Positions 25,124 through 37,166 of a stretch of DNA of 64,000 nt are shown here, in pieces. Numbering within the stretch: position 1 is the first letter of the stretch; each line of letters opens with the position of its first letter. The translations under genes and the position numbers were made by a program. The notes under the pieces are model-generated. The model was not told the origin of the DNA. It saw only the letters and a program-made list of their open reading frames with translations, and searched no databases. Source of the DNA: Volvox africanus (lineage: Eukaryota; Chlorophyta; Chlorophyceae; Chlamydomonadales; Volvocaceae); assembly GCA_030268105.1 (NCBI GenBank), contig BSDZ01000011.1:2517001-2581000 (forward strand), read 5' to 3'.

Positions 25124-25370
25124 AATACAGCATAAATTGTGCCCAGAATGACATCGTTGGTACATGCATGTAAGTTAAATTAACAATAGCCAGGAGAATG
25201 TCCAGCAGGGAAAGTTCCAACGACCTGCCAATCTCGACATGCAAGTTGACACGGCCGACCATCCGCAAACGAACAGCGCTTCAACGAATGGCAACAAGCT
25301 GCCAAGCAAGGTATGATTTGCCCATAATAACTAGCCGTGCGCAGCGTGAGCTGCCTGATGTCATCGGCCC

Positions 25371-28300
25371 TTACGATAACGTACGTCCCGCCTCCAGCCT
25401 TGGTCCACTACCTGCGCACAGACGCAACTGTGACCGCAACCTTATTCCACTGAGCAACCTCTTGAAGCGGTTGTTGTTATCCTGAGGGCGGAGATACACA
25501 AAGGGCGGCGGTGCGAACCACTCAGTCGAGCTCCCCAGGTACCCCACATGAATATCGTATGGCTGCAGTAGCAGCACGCACCGGCAACAGCAATTAGGGG
25601 ACCGAACAAACACCGTAAGCAGCTGGGGGACGACAATTGGACGACACGACACTCTAAATGTCCGTACCTAGTTCTATTCGCTACAGAACTTCCGCCAGGG
25701 CCTCTGTTCATTGTGGCTTGTCTGTCACATGCCAACTTTATATATGCCGGGCCCTTCATGAAGCATGTGTGCACGTGTATATATAGTTGATGGATGGAAG
25801 CAGAAGAGGATGGTGTATTCGCAAGGTCAGAAGGGTCTGGGGGCCGGGGGCCCTTGGGGCCGGGGGCCTCGGGGTCCGGGGTCCGGGGGACCGGGGGTCC
25901 GGGGGTCCGGGGGACCGGGGGTCCGGGGGACCGGGGTCCGGGGGTCCGGGGGACCGGGGTTCGGGGGGCCTTGGGGCCTGGGGCCGGGGGCCCGGGGGCC
26001 TGGGGGCCCGGGGGCCCGGGGACCGGGGACCGGGGGTCCGGGGGTCCGGGGGTCCGGGGGACCGGGGTCCGGGGGGCCTTGGGGCCTGGGGCCGGGGGCC
26101 CGGGGGGCCTGGGGCCGGGGGCCTGGGGCCGGGGGCCGGGGGCCGGCCGGCCCCTTCCAAGCTTCTCCGAAGGCTCATACGTCCGATATGGTATTAGTGC
26201 CAGTGCGGTACGCCGTATAATGGCAAGGTTCTGCACAATTTTGCAGAAGTTCATTCAAAACAGCATTTTGAAGGACTGGCAAGAAACCTATCCAGGAGTC
26301 CATTGATTCCTTGAGACGCGTGATCCCCATTTTCCTGCCCCAGACTTGAGCCCATTCGCGCACACGGCTACAGACAACGGCAATACGCCACACACGCACT
26401 CACTATTGAGAAGACTCCCGCTCTCATGCCCTTGTTCAGCAGGAGAACCACCTCGTCCTCGCGCCAGTTGGTCCCAAGCTTCCTCATGAGGGGGTCCAAC
26501 CTCAGCGGCTTCGACAGCCTGGCGGCGATGAAGTTCATTCGCTCAAACTCATCACCGGGCCGCACCTCCACCCTGGACACATTGCCGCTAGCTCCGCCAC
26601 TGACCGCCCGGCCTCCCACGTGCCAAGTAGCAGCTTTCGCTCCAGCAACCAGTCTGCGGGCGTCCCAGTCGGCCTGCTGCTCCTCCTGCTGCTCCTCCTG
26701 CAGCTCCTGCTCCTCCTGCTGCTCCTCCTGCAGCTCCTGCTCCTCCTGCAGCTCCTGCTCCTCCTGCAGCTCCTGCTCCTCCTGCTGCTCCTGCTCCTCC
26801 TGCAGCTCCTGCTCCTGTTGCTCCTGCTGCTGCTGCTGCCGCCGCTGCTCCCACTCATCCTGCTCACTCTGCATCACCACCCGCAGAGGCTCCACCTCTT
26901 CCCAGTAGCTGTCCGGCCGATCCATTACTCTCAGGACCCTCCAAAACAGCTCTTGGCCTTCCTCCCCGTCCTGTGAAGTTCGGCCATCAGACACAGGCAG
27001 GTGAGGACGGCCGGTGACCAAACAGGTAGGTGCGGTCGGAGGGAACCACTCAGCAGATGTGATGTTGCGATTTTGCAATGAGGAGGTCCCGCTGCCGTCC
27101 ATATAACATTTAAATTGTCTTACATGACAAGTTAAAAGAACATTCCTCTCGACATACGAACCCAGCCATGGTGGCTTCGACCCAGACGCAGCTCCCTCTG
27201 CTGCGACGGCCATCCATGCCGTTCGTGGTGTGGGGGATGCCATTGGATGCAGTGCACGCCTATACCAGGTCGCCGCCATTCGAAAATGCGAGTTGCACCC
27301 ACCATTCCTACTGCATTTGCCAAGGACGGCGCAAGGTTGCACCCACCATTCCTACTGCATTTGCCAAGGACGGCGCAAGGTTGCACCCACCATTCCTACT
27401 GCATTTGCCAAGGACGGCGCAAGGTTGCACCCACCATTCCTACTGCATTTGCCAAGGACGGCGCAAGGTTGCACCCACCATTCCTACTGCATTTGCCAAG
27501 GACGGCGCAAGGTTGCACCCACCATTCCTTCTGCATTTGCCAAGGACGGCGCAAGGTTGCACCCACCTTCCACTTTTCGGGATCTTGACCATTAGGGACC
27601 GCCGTCCGGTATTCCCGACAGCGCATATCGTCTATTTGCAGCGCCAGCGGCAGCAACTCTGATATCCGGGCCGCCTGTACGACGAGCTTGAACACCTGTG
27701 TCATCCATCCACCAGCAAGAATGGGACGCGCGGACAGGCGCGTGCATTGATTGGTTGGTTGATCGTTACATGTTGTACCAACACTGCACCTACCCTGTAC
27801 TGCCGACATTGCATGCTGCCACGTATCCTAACCAGGTCAACACCGGCGCGGGACATTAGTGCGGCGACATTCCTCTTCAGATGTTGGTGAGGAATAAAGA
27901 GCTTGCCGTGCCACCTGGATTGCCCTGACAGGTTCTTAAATTTATTAGCACCGTGGTAGCCTGCCTTACGACTGTTGACGACATCCATGTATCCATGCGA
28001 TTCTCCAAGGGTTCAACCCTAAATATCCAACCTAAATATCCGTATTCGTATACGGCCATCACTTACTTCATTTTAATAGTACGGTTAAAGAATGCTCTCC
28101 TCACGCCGTCTTAAAAGCAATCGTCGGAAGAAACGTCCACGCATCACGTTTCATCACGTTTTTATGTATCCGAGGCGGGGTGTCCACGCACCTCCATGGG
28201 CTCCAGAGTGAGTAGGTACCCCACCAGCTGGGTGAAGATGGACGCGGGGAGCCTGCTCACCACCAGGCCCTCGGGCAGCCACTCCTCATCCGCATTGTGC

Positions 28301-30102
28301 GACTCAATGACGTCATCCTCGTCCGATAAGCGCTGAACCCGGCACATATACACGTCTGGATCTGTGTGGCGGCAGCAAAGCGAGCCAAGACCGAGTCCAA
28401 GACCGAGTCCGCGCGTTGGTAAGCTGGTGGCAGATTGGAAATGCTGCAGCAGGGCAGGATGGACAACACCGCCAATACAGCAACAGCAAAAAGACAACCG
28501 AGAAGGCAACAAAGAGGAGGAGAGGAGAGGAGATGGCCAGGTCTGGATGACGTTCGCGCATGTAGGAGTGAATGTACAGGGGTCCGACATTGACAGGGGC
28601 TGCGCACGAGGTGCCCTCAGTACCTGCATCCGAGACTTGACGGGCCTCCAAGACGTCGTCGTACTGTTGCTCCTCCCCCACCAGCCTTCGGCGCACCCGC
28701 ACCCTGGTGACCAATCCCCGGCAGACTGAGAGCCCCTGAACGGGCACGCCCGGGTAGCTCTTGGCGAAGTACCGACGGCGGAACTGCTCCGCGAATGTCA
28801 GCGCTTGCAGCAGCGGCCGCGGCGTGTACAGGCGCCGCGCGAGGGCCCCCAAGAAGGCCTTACGCTGCAGGAATTCGGGGCCGGTGAGGGGAGACAGCAG
28901 GCCACATAGAGATAGCATTGATCACATGGATTGGGCGGGGGAGGGCGAAGAAACCAGACATGATACCGCTGTGAATCAGGGAGGAGTGTAAAGATGGCAG
29001 AATCCCATGCTGGGGAATCCCATGCTGGGGAATCCCATGCGTTTATAATCGGGTGTTTGGCTGCAGTACTCCAAAACAGGTTTCAGAAGGCCTGCCGCTT
29101 ACAGCGTTGCGGCGGCGAGCAACCCCCCCTGGCTTGGGTGGCCCTCGGCATGCAGCCCAAGCCCAGAGGCAAGTGATTTTCCGGCAGTAAGCACTACCAG
29201 ACAACACCCAAAATATGACTCGCTGGTCGCCCCTTAAGCTCGCTTTAATACGTTTGCTTCCTCCGCTCACCCCTCGCTGAGCATCCTCCAGCCACGAAAC
29301 ACGAATATTGCTCATGTTAAAGGAACCGATACTATCGCCATGCAAAATCCATGAGAAGCTAAAATCACTTCCAGGCTCCGAAATCTTCACATCTTCTCAC
29401 CTCACACTCCCACTGGTGCACTGGAAGCGGCACCAGGTCACTTTTGTTTACATGCTGTCTACTCGGCACCGTTGCCGCCGCAGGGGGGGATGGCGCGGGT
29501 ACAACCCCAAGTGCGCCAGTAGGTGAGTGGCTGGCATAGACTCCTGATGCGGCCAGGTGCGGTGCTGTTGCAGCATCCATAGCCGGGAACTGCTGCATCA
29601 CCTGACCCGGGGGTGGGGGCGCCGGCTGGCTCCAGGCGCCGTCCGAGGCCGGACAAGGCGGGATGGTGGGAAGCACAGAGGCTGCCACATCAGGCGCACC
29701 CGACCGCAATAACCCATCGCTGCTGTGGCCGTGATCATCACGCACACAGTCACCATACGCGCCACATGCGCCACCCGTATTACCGCCGCACATATAGGCG
29801 CTGTCTTGCTGGGCGCTACCCAAGGCGGTGGCGCCTCCAGCGCTACCTGCGGCTGGGAGCCGTGCGTCTTGCAGCTTTTGAAACGTTAACGATTTGCGTT
29901 GCGCGCCGCCACCGCGGGAGGCCCAGCCGTCTACAAATCCATACTTATTCTTCCCCATCACAGCGGCCGAGGCAGCGACCGGGACGCCTTCGCTGGGTTC
30001 GGAGGGAGATCTCAGTGCTGCGGCCGCCGGTTCGTTGGTTGCCGCTGCGCGATCGCTCGGCCGACTGCCGAAGAAACGTAGCCGTGGATCCCGGGTAAAC
30101 AT
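25371..30102 (-). CDS. Unrecognised ~666-residue protein with Glu/Gln repeat, possible organelle targeting
   Basis: Six exons join with matching phase: 30102-29401, 28864-28624, 28361-28192, 27695-27567, 26970-26404, 25562-25371. The ATG at 30102 is the first after an in-frame stop. The N-terminus (MFTRDPRLRFFGSRPSDR) is basic and could be a mitochondrial or plastid presequence. Exon 1 is otherwise Ala/Pro/Ser-rich filler. Exons 2-4 look structured (FAEQFRRRYFAKSYPGVPVQ; VFKLVVQAARISELLPLALQ). Exon 5 has WEEVEPLRVVMQSEQDEWEQ, then a Glu/Gln/Leu repeat (26685-26845), then a basic segment. The last exon begins PYDIHVGYLGSSTEWFAPPP. No family recognised. A minus-strand TGTAA lies at 25110-25114 inside the foldback element, about 256 bp after the stop. 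Confidence 0.7.
25838..26155. repeat. G-rich imperfect tandem array (G-quadruplex-prone)
   Basis: Runs of four to five G spaced by tcc, acc or cc (ggtccgggggaccgggg-type units) for more than 300 bases on the plus strand, almost without A. It lies in the intron 25563-26403 of the gene above, so the transcript is C-rich and the template strand G-rich. The Gly/Pro open frames across it are artefacts of composition. Confidence 0.9.
26685..26845. repeat. Coding (CTCCTG)n-type repeat
   Basis: Units of 15 to 18 bases encode QELQEE-like repeats on the sense strand within exon 26970-26404. Confidence 0.85.
27292..27567. repeat. 44-bp minisatellite, six copies plus a partial, starting at a splice donor
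   Basis: Copies begin at 27292, 27336, 27380, 27424, 27468 and 27512, with a 12-base partial at 27556. They are identical except for one substitution in the sixth. On the sense (minus) strand the array starts exactly at the donor of exon 27695-27567, and every copy repeats gtgggtgcaacc. As 44 is not a multiple of 3, the array is non-coding. Confidence 0.95.
28990..29041. repeat. 15-bp direct repeat, about three copies
   Basis: aatcccatgctgggg repeated in the intron 28865-29400. Confidence 0.85.
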
Positions 30103-31209
30103 TGCTAGCTGTCTGAGAATACCGGTTGCGAAAGCTCGCAATGAAAAGACTTTAAATGCCTAACGGTTGCTAGGAAGATCCGGGACAGACAGACATTAGC
30201 ACAATCTGGAAAGAAGCGTAAATTATCATTAAGTAATTTTTTAATTTTTCAGCGCATAACATTGGAGTGTAAAGTACGTTCTAGAAATAGGGCGGCCGTC
30301 CCATGGGTCGGAGATGAACAAGTTCCAAAATACTTCGAACTGTGCGTCCACAATCTTGGTCTGAGTCATGTGGTCTTTGACACGCTCAAGGTTTCGCATG
30401 CTGACCCAACGTTTCTGTTACAAACTCGCTACTTATGTGCGAGTTGGCAAATAACTTGGCAAGCTCCCAGGGAGCTGTTGTCGCCTGCGTCAATTTGCTG
30501 GTCAAGCACCCAAGGTCCATGTGCTCTGCCTCACAGGAGTGCAATTGCACACTATTCAATAAAATCACCATTTAATCACCATTTACACTGCGCGCTCCTG
30601 CTCCTTCGTACTTCCACGGATTGCGCAAGAACCGTATCTGACATCAGTTTCAGCTAAACCATGTTTATGTCCTCTTAAGGACATACAAAATCTCGCATTT
30701 AATGACCCAACCTAAGCTCCCCGAGCATAACATGCAACCCGCATAAAGTATCAGAAATCGAAAACGACAAAAAGGCAACAAGGCTCACTGCAAAACTATT
30801 AGATAGTCAGATCCACCCTAGATGCAGAACCGAGTTGCGTTGCAAGCCGGAGCCGCTGAGGTAGGCCCTCCTCATATGGAGGGGCGCGACGACGGCAAAA
30901 GTTATGGATCCAGGCAGCACCGACAGCCGACTAGCTAGCCGTTGCCCGGCTGAGTGAAGGGCCGCTTGGCCCTTTTGACATACGACATTGTTAAGTACCT
31001 CCCACCATTTGGAGATGACACGTTCCATAAGCCGCTGTCGGGTGAATGGCTGCTACATTTTCTCTGGTTGCAAACGGCGACCTGCGTGCTTCTCGGATTT
31101 GCATATGTTGCATGATGCACGGGCCGCCTTCATCCCACTCTCTGCTCTTACGTTTACGTCTGCTACACCTGCTTTTGCTCATTTGTCACTGCACATGCAG
31201 CGATAGCAG
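30103..31209. other. Intergenic interval, no gene seen
   Basis: 5' flank of the 30102 gene and 3' flank of the OPR gene, both on the minus strand. A minus-strand TGTAA (ttaca on plus) occurs near 30585. No coding-like frame. Confidence 0.5.
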
Positions 31210-34200
31210 TCACTCCGCCAACGCCGTCGTTCCGCTGGCCTTATCTTTCCGCTGATGCTGTTGCTGCTTCGGCTGCCTGGGCAGCCCCACCGCCGCAGCA
31301 ACCGTACCGGACACTACAACAGTTGCTTCCGATCCCTGGGCCCCTTCCGAAGGCTGCTTTAACTGAGCCGGCCCCTGCTTTGCTGCCTTCGCATGTTGCA
31401 CTGCGCGCTGCTTGGCCTGCTGGGCCGACCACGCCGCATAGCCAGGCATCTCCTCCAGGGGTATCCGCAACAACTGGTACCAGCGCGGCAGGTCCCGGCA
31501 CCCGAAGGCGTTCAGCGCTGACAGCAGGCGACGCCGGTGATACGGCCGCAGCTGCGGGTGAGTCCTGCGGACTTGGTGAACCAGCTGTTCATACCATCTA
31601 CGCGGGGTGGGCACCTGCGGACCAGAAGGTGGGCCGACTTGAAGAACAGGATTGCATCGTGCTGGTATGCACGGCGTGGGAGCCGTGTTTCACGACAACT
31701 AAAGAAGATATCAACGGCATGAGAAGGGCATCAACCCAGTACAACGCCTGGAACAAGGTAAGGTGTCTTCACCCCGGTCGGCTGTCCCAACCTGACCGTC
31801 CATTTACCCTTTACATGTCAAATATACCCACGAGCTTATCTTACCGCCCTTCTCTCCCGCTAATGGTACGTTTGCCTCCCAACCAACAAGACTTGTTCCG
31901 ACGTCCAAGCTGTTCCGATTCTTTCCGTCTAGTGCAGAGTACCATGTGTAAATTCCCCAAAATGCCAAAACGGCACGGCTTGGCCGACCCTATTAACTTG
32001 ATTTGTTACCGTTATTTCTGTGCTCGAGGTAAACACTTTTCCAGCTCAAGTCCCAGTACTACGCCCTTTGTGTACCGTCAGTTGAATCACCGGCATCAAT
32101 CACTATCAAGAGCATACATGACTGCCACTTTGCCGCCGACAAGCACTCCGACCCTTTCTCCCCGGCCGACCGCCTTACACTCTTGTGGACTGCGACATCC
32201 ATATGTTAGTGCGTGCAAACGGAAGTATACACTCGCCCTGGCCCTACCTTGAGCAAACCCAGTGCCCACGCCAGGTTAGCGAGCTGCGCCGGGCTGAACT
32301 CACTGCGCTCCATTGCCCTGCCGCTAGCCTCCCACAGCGCTTCCAGCATGTCCTCCGATGGCTGCACTCTCAGGAACATCATGCCACGCACGAGTTGGCT
32401 CATCTCCCCCGGCCGCAGCATGCCCGCCACCAGGGCATCGTGCGCCGAGGCCATAAAAGCCTCCACCCATGTCGGCCGGGGCTTGTACTGCAGTCGCCCT
32501 AGTGAGTGCATCGCTGCCGCTAACCCGGCCCCATCAAATTGCCTGAGCCGCGGGCCTGTGGCGCCCAGGTATGCCTCAATCCACGGGGGCGGCGGCTTGA
32601 TTTTGAGGCGGCATGCACCGTACATGACCATGGTCAGCTGCACATCAGTCATGGGCGGCAGCCACCGCGCCGAACTAACATAAAACCCGTACATCCACGG
32701 CGCCGGTGGGTTGAGTCGCATGCAGCCCAAGCCGTAGAGCAGACCCGCGAGCTCGCGGGGACCCAGGGAGCCCAGCAGAGAGTACGAACCGAGCAGCAGA
32801 CGGCGAGACACAGAGGGCGGTAGCCGCAGCGAAACGCGCCATGGTCGCACGCGCGAGTTAATGCGCCCAAGTGTATAGTATACGGCCGCGTAGTCAGCTC
32901 CACTCATGGGGAGCAAACCCCCGTCCGAGTACAAATCTTCGTCCGCAATGTCCTTGGAGCGATAGGGGTACTCACCGCTGGCGCCCGTTACTGCTATTGG
33001 AACCAACCCTGATCGTCCTTTTTGCCGTACTCCACGACTTTGTGCGCGGCGTTGTTGGGCCATCTGGCTCGCGTTCAGGATGACCCTCCCGCCGCCGGCA
33101 GCGGTGGTGGCAGCCCCGCCTCCAACAATGTCATTTATATCATCCGACGCCATCTGCGGCAGCATGGTGTGCTGGCTGTATCGCAGCACCCGCTGCATGG
33201 CCACCAGCGAATGCTTCACTCGTCGGCTGTCACGGAAAGGCAGGCTGCCGATCGCACGCACCACCTGCACCACCTGCCTCCCAGTCATGCGGGGCGCCGC
33301 GAAAGCTATGCGCCGGGTCAGCATGTCCCACACCCGGTCAAAGGCCTTTCGCCGGCCTTTGCCACGGTACACACGTCCCGTCGCGTCGAAGCGGGCGAGG
33401 CCAACAAGCGTCGCCACCAAGTGCGACACTGAAAATGCCCGCCCGTGCTTCAGATAAAGCCTCGCCAGCCGCTGCCACGTTGGCGCGCGAGTAATGTAGC
33501 CCATAAGCCGGGCGCTCCGCTCTGCAGCCTTCCGCACTTGCGTGGCTGTTGCTGCCTGCTCATCCAGCTGTTGATCCTTTTGAGTTGTCGCTGCTTCTTG
33601 CAGGAAGTCCAGTACGGCATCTAGGTTGGGAAGCCCCGAAGCCTCCGAAACCGACTGGCTGCCTGACCCCGCCGCCTCCACGGACGCAGCGGCTGTCGTT
33701 CCTAAGTTGAGCTTTGCTATGTCCCTAATGACCTTCGGGGCCATGTCCGGAGCCGTTTCTGCAGTCGGGAAAGCAGCGGTGTTCACTGCCCCGTACGCAG
33801 GTGCTGTTTTCAGCCGCTCTTCAAAGCGCAGCAGATCGTTCCATGTGTGGCTAATAAGTTCCGTGCGCACCGCCTCATCACGAGCCAGCAACAGCTCCGA
33901 AGCATCCAAAACCCGAGTGCGTGCACGCTTCCGCCGGACCATCAGCGGCAGTGCTGAACTGGAGGCAGTGGTGGCAGACCCGCCCGTACCGCCCTCATTA
34001 GGGGCTCCACCAATAGCTCCACCATTTGCCTCGGTCGTCACTGATGCTGCCGTGCGGTACACACGCTGCGCGTTGGAAGCTGATCCCCTTGGAGCCGACG
34101 GTGCGGGCGGTTCCAGCTGGAGGTAGTCCAGCAGCGGTGTGAGCACGTCAGCGCTGCCGCCGGTCGCGGAGAGGTTGCCAGCGACTGCTGACCCAGCATA

Positions 34201-35067
34201 TAGTTGCGCAGCTTCAGGAGGCACCGGGACAAGCGTGGGAGGCCCAGACAGCGGGGCACCGGTTGCAGTGATAACGGCCGCTTTAGGCCGTGGAAAGGTG
34301 GGAAAGGCCGGGGGAATGGCAGCCGCGCCACGATCTATGAAGGCCTCGGGTCCTGGAGGTCCGCTTCCGCCGGGCCGTTGCAACACGAATAGGCCATTGT
34401 CAGGGCTGTCCGTCCTGGCGCTGGTGCTGGCGGCCCGACTGCTCAGGCGCCGGCTTTCTAGCTGCTTTGGTGAGAGACCGTTTGGGTCTTCATAAATATC
34501 TACTTCAACAAAGTCCTCGAGAGCTCCGAGCATGGCCGCGCCATCTCCATCATTTGGGAGCAGGTTGTCTGGCGTGGAGCGATTTTCTACAACAGCGGGT
34601 GTTGGTGCCTGTGGGCGTCAAGTCAACAAAAGTGATGAGTGGCGCGGTTGGAAACCTTCTGCCCGGGACACTAGAAGCCAATGAGACGGGTGGTTGGTAG
34701 GGTGCCCGCTGACCACAACGTCCGCGGGTGGGCAGACATGCAATACAATAAGCCGAGAGCTGCAGCAAGATACTTACCGCATCCCTTGCAACACGTGTAC
34801 CCCTGAGTGCCCGCTCCGCAGCTCTGCAATATCGAGTCCGACAGCGACTTCCAATCTGTGGTGTACAGAACCCCGCGGTCAACACTTTAACACGGCAGGC
34901 CAAAAGTATATACTTAACATATCAGCAAGATTGTTAACTTACCCAACCGCTAAGGACGTTAGCCCGATGACAATGCGTACTTGTGGGCGTTCGCCTGCAA
35001 GGAGGAGGAGAGGCACACCGACACTAGATCTAGGTGGATCCATCCGTGCGACCAACTTATGTATCAT
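31210..35067 (-). CDS. OPR (octotricopeptide repeat) organelle RNA-binding protein
   Basis: Model: exons 35067-34943, 34847-34778, 34608-32248 and 31614-31210, about 986 residues. The large exon and last exon are secure; the first two are tentative but in phase. OPR proteins are nucleus-encoded factors for stability, splicing or translation of chloroplast and mitochondrial RNAs, greatly expanded in chlorophyte algae. Visible repeats of about 38 residues carry the PPPEW-like signature: LNPPAPWMYGF, IKPPPPWIEAY, YKPRPTWVEAF, each preceded by an L-x-x-x-x-Y/H-x-L/C-x-x-L helix (LAGLLYGLGCMRL, LAAAMHSLGRLQY). A weaker copy (RAPTWQRLARLYLKHGR) starts the helical region. An Arg-rich N-terminus (RCRTRYCRAAERALRG) fits an organelle presequence. 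The C-terminal exon is basic, then Ala/Gln-rich. The target RNA cannot be inferred. Confidence 0.85.
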
Positions 35068-35716
35068 TTTAACTTGCACGGCCAATTAATTGATTGGCAA
35101 GGGCCCGTTCCTTGGCACGTCGGGTGAACCCTGACCTCGCATCAGTCGCCCCTTCGTGAATACAGAGCCAGAGTCGTTCAGGCAATCGACCAAGCATCAG
35201 GAGAGGCCCACACTTGTGATGCCGTATGCAGTTTATAGGCCTGTGACATCAAGCGGCTGACAATATCTGAGCTTCGTGCGAAGGTTACAGATAATCAGCC
35301 CAAGCTGAGTATAAAGTAATACAAGAAAAACATCACCGAACTAACAAGTGTACTGCACTAGCGATCGCCGCAAGTTGTATTAGTGCTGGACGATAGACGC
35401 TCACTCGGTCGCAGCAGAAACTCTCGGTAACAAGCTCTCTAGTAGAATGCAATATAAGGGCCCATGCACAAGAATACTACATTGCTTGCTATTGACGACT
35501 GGCGCAGATCAATGCTTTTCCGGTTGTACGGCTGTTTTGAACGATTCCACCTAGCCACAGGGTTCACTTATGTTCACTGTAGGTTCACTGTATTGCCATG
35601 CTGATTTCCGCTGTATCGTTCCCCAAAGAACGATCAGTCGACTTCACCGTATTTTGCTGGCTGAGGAAGACTCAGGACCCTGACATATTTAGATAGGCTC
35701 TCTTGGGTCTGTAAGA
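35068..35716. promoter_or_regulatory. Head-to-head intergenic region between OPR and WW genes
   Basis: About 650 bp between divergent starts, presumably containing both promoters. No clear TATA-type element or shared motif could be named. Confidence 0.4.
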
Positions 35717-37166
35717 ATGACTCTCGTATTTGTTGGTCGGCGTTTGCCAATCTTGCGGTACTTATCGGCTTTGGCCGCATACCGGAGCGACTTTGTGTCG
35801 AGCATACATTCAAGCTGTCATAGTCTCAACAGCAAGATTGGCAGTTCTGAAAGCACTTCCGACGTAAGCGCGAAACAAAGCCTTGTAAAGACCAGCTCCC
35901 ATACTCCCGCATCAACGGAAGCGGCGACCACGTCAACCCCAACCCCAACCCCAACCTCGGCGGGCACGCACTCGCCATCAACTTCTCAGCCGACAACAGT
36001 GGATGATGACGAGGAATGGACTGAGGTGGTGCATTCCTCTGGACAACTGTACTACTGGAACCAGCGCACGGGTACGGAGGCTTTCGTATGCGCGGAAACG
36101 GAGCCGGATGGGACGGAACACATTAGTAATTGTCCGGTAGGGCTGTCGCCCGACCAAACCCATGACTTGAGTCCTCTTCTGAATGGATTCCCCCCGGAGT
36201 CTTGGAATGGCCCCCGGTTGATTTCTGTTGACTCATGCAATTCTGTTGACATGGGTAAAACCTCGTAAGCTAGCTATAAACGGACATCCCAGCAAACATG
36301 CGAACTCATTGGCCATAATCCTACCTGAGCCTCTGTGCAGTCCCTGTCACATAACAACACAGGACGACAGCCGCTGCCGCACTGCTACCGACTGTCTGTG
36401 CCTGCCGCTGTGACGAGATGCCCATAGGTCGGACCACTCATCGCCACGTAAACGCATGCGTTGTATTTCTCAAGACATGGCGCCCTTTTCGTTTTGACCC
36501 AGACATCGCACGTGCGGAGCACAGCAGCCCAGGGTGGTTTACCCTATTCCCTCTCCACACCGCATGCCGCCTAAAGTATATACTGAGGCTAGTTGCTGCC
36601 GTTGTAAGAACCCCCCGAGCCGTGGTAGCGTAGCGTGTTACCATGTCCCGTGTTGTGTTTCAGCACGCACGAGACCAGAGCCGTGTTCTTCCCACATCCC
36701 ACCACGCATCCTGTGAACGCGTAAAGCTCGTCACAGCCCAGCAGCTGCCACATCGGCGGTGGTGTCCACAGTTTTTTCCACAATGAATGACACCAACCTT
36801 GGCTGCATTTCGTCTCCATGCCTTCATCTTCTTATGTCTTATTATTCGTTTACCTCATACCGGTTTACGAAGCCCTCAACTTCGTTTTAGGTCACTCTGC
36901 ACTTTTCGGGAATTATTACTGCACCATACTCGCCTGTAGGTGAGACTACGGAGCTTGGTGAGCCCAAGCCCAAGTCTGATCGGAGCAGCGGCAGTGGCGG
37001 GGCGAGCAAGGGCGGCGAGCAGGCGCATGCGGGCGGGGCCGGGCGCGGGGCGGACACTCATGTAGATCCCCGTGCGGAGGCGCATCTAGAGGACCGCACT
37101 GGCACGTATGCCTCCATCGGAGTCATAGTCGGCGCATTCTTGGGTTGGGTGTCGCAGTTCGTGTAA
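35717..37166 (+). CDS. WW-domain protein with C-terminal membrane segment, probably mitochondrial
   Basis: Two exons, 35717-36071 and 36940-37166 (phase 1, donor gtacgg, acceptor ctgtag), give 193 residues from the ATG at 35717. The N-terminus (MTLVFVGRRLPILRYLSALA) is Arg-containing, amphipathic and free of acidic residues, fitting a mitochondrial presequence. After a Thr/Pro/Ser linker comes a WW domain: DDDEEWTEVVHSSGQLYYWN, closed across the splice junction as RTGETTELGEPKP. The TGETT-LGEPKP ending recurs in a group of plant and protist mitochondrial WW proteins (recalled, not searched). A Gly/Ser/His linker leads to a C-terminal hydrophobic helix (YASIGVIVGAFLGWVSQFV) ending at the stop. 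Unspliced reading gives a different 183-residue protein that loses both the WW closure and the membrane helix. TGTAA at 37416-37420. Confidence 0.8.

Larger units (their letters stand above)
23653..25370. other. Intergenic interval with repeats
   Basis: Upstream region of the Ser/Arg gene and 3' flank of the next gene. Contains two diverged ~36-bp copies (near 23675 and 23893, about 78% alike), a TA microsatellite, a short palindrome near 24350 and the foldback element 24837-25123. No gene seen. Confidence 0.6.

Noticed and set aside
25765..26306. Long Gly/Pro/Arg frames on both strands (collagen-like)
   Set aside because: Produced by the G-rich intronic array; no start context, no domain, open in several frames at once.
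26588..26976. Poly-Leu and Gly/Ala frames over the Glu/Gln repeat
   Set aside because: Alternative frames of the coding repeat in exon 26970-26404.
27292..27567. Regularly spaced direct repeats resembling a CRISPR array
   Set aside because: The copies are contiguous with no unique spacers, and the context is a eukaryotic intron; it is a minisatellite.
28995..29176. Repeated AGESH peptide in a 60-codon frame
   Set aside because: Arises from the 15-bp intronic repeat; no homology or exon continuity.
32206..32247. Read-through of the OPR exon to a stop at 32206
   Set aside because: A clean aag/gtaggg donor at 32248 joins in phase to the exon at 31614, restoring a basic, ordered C-terminus.
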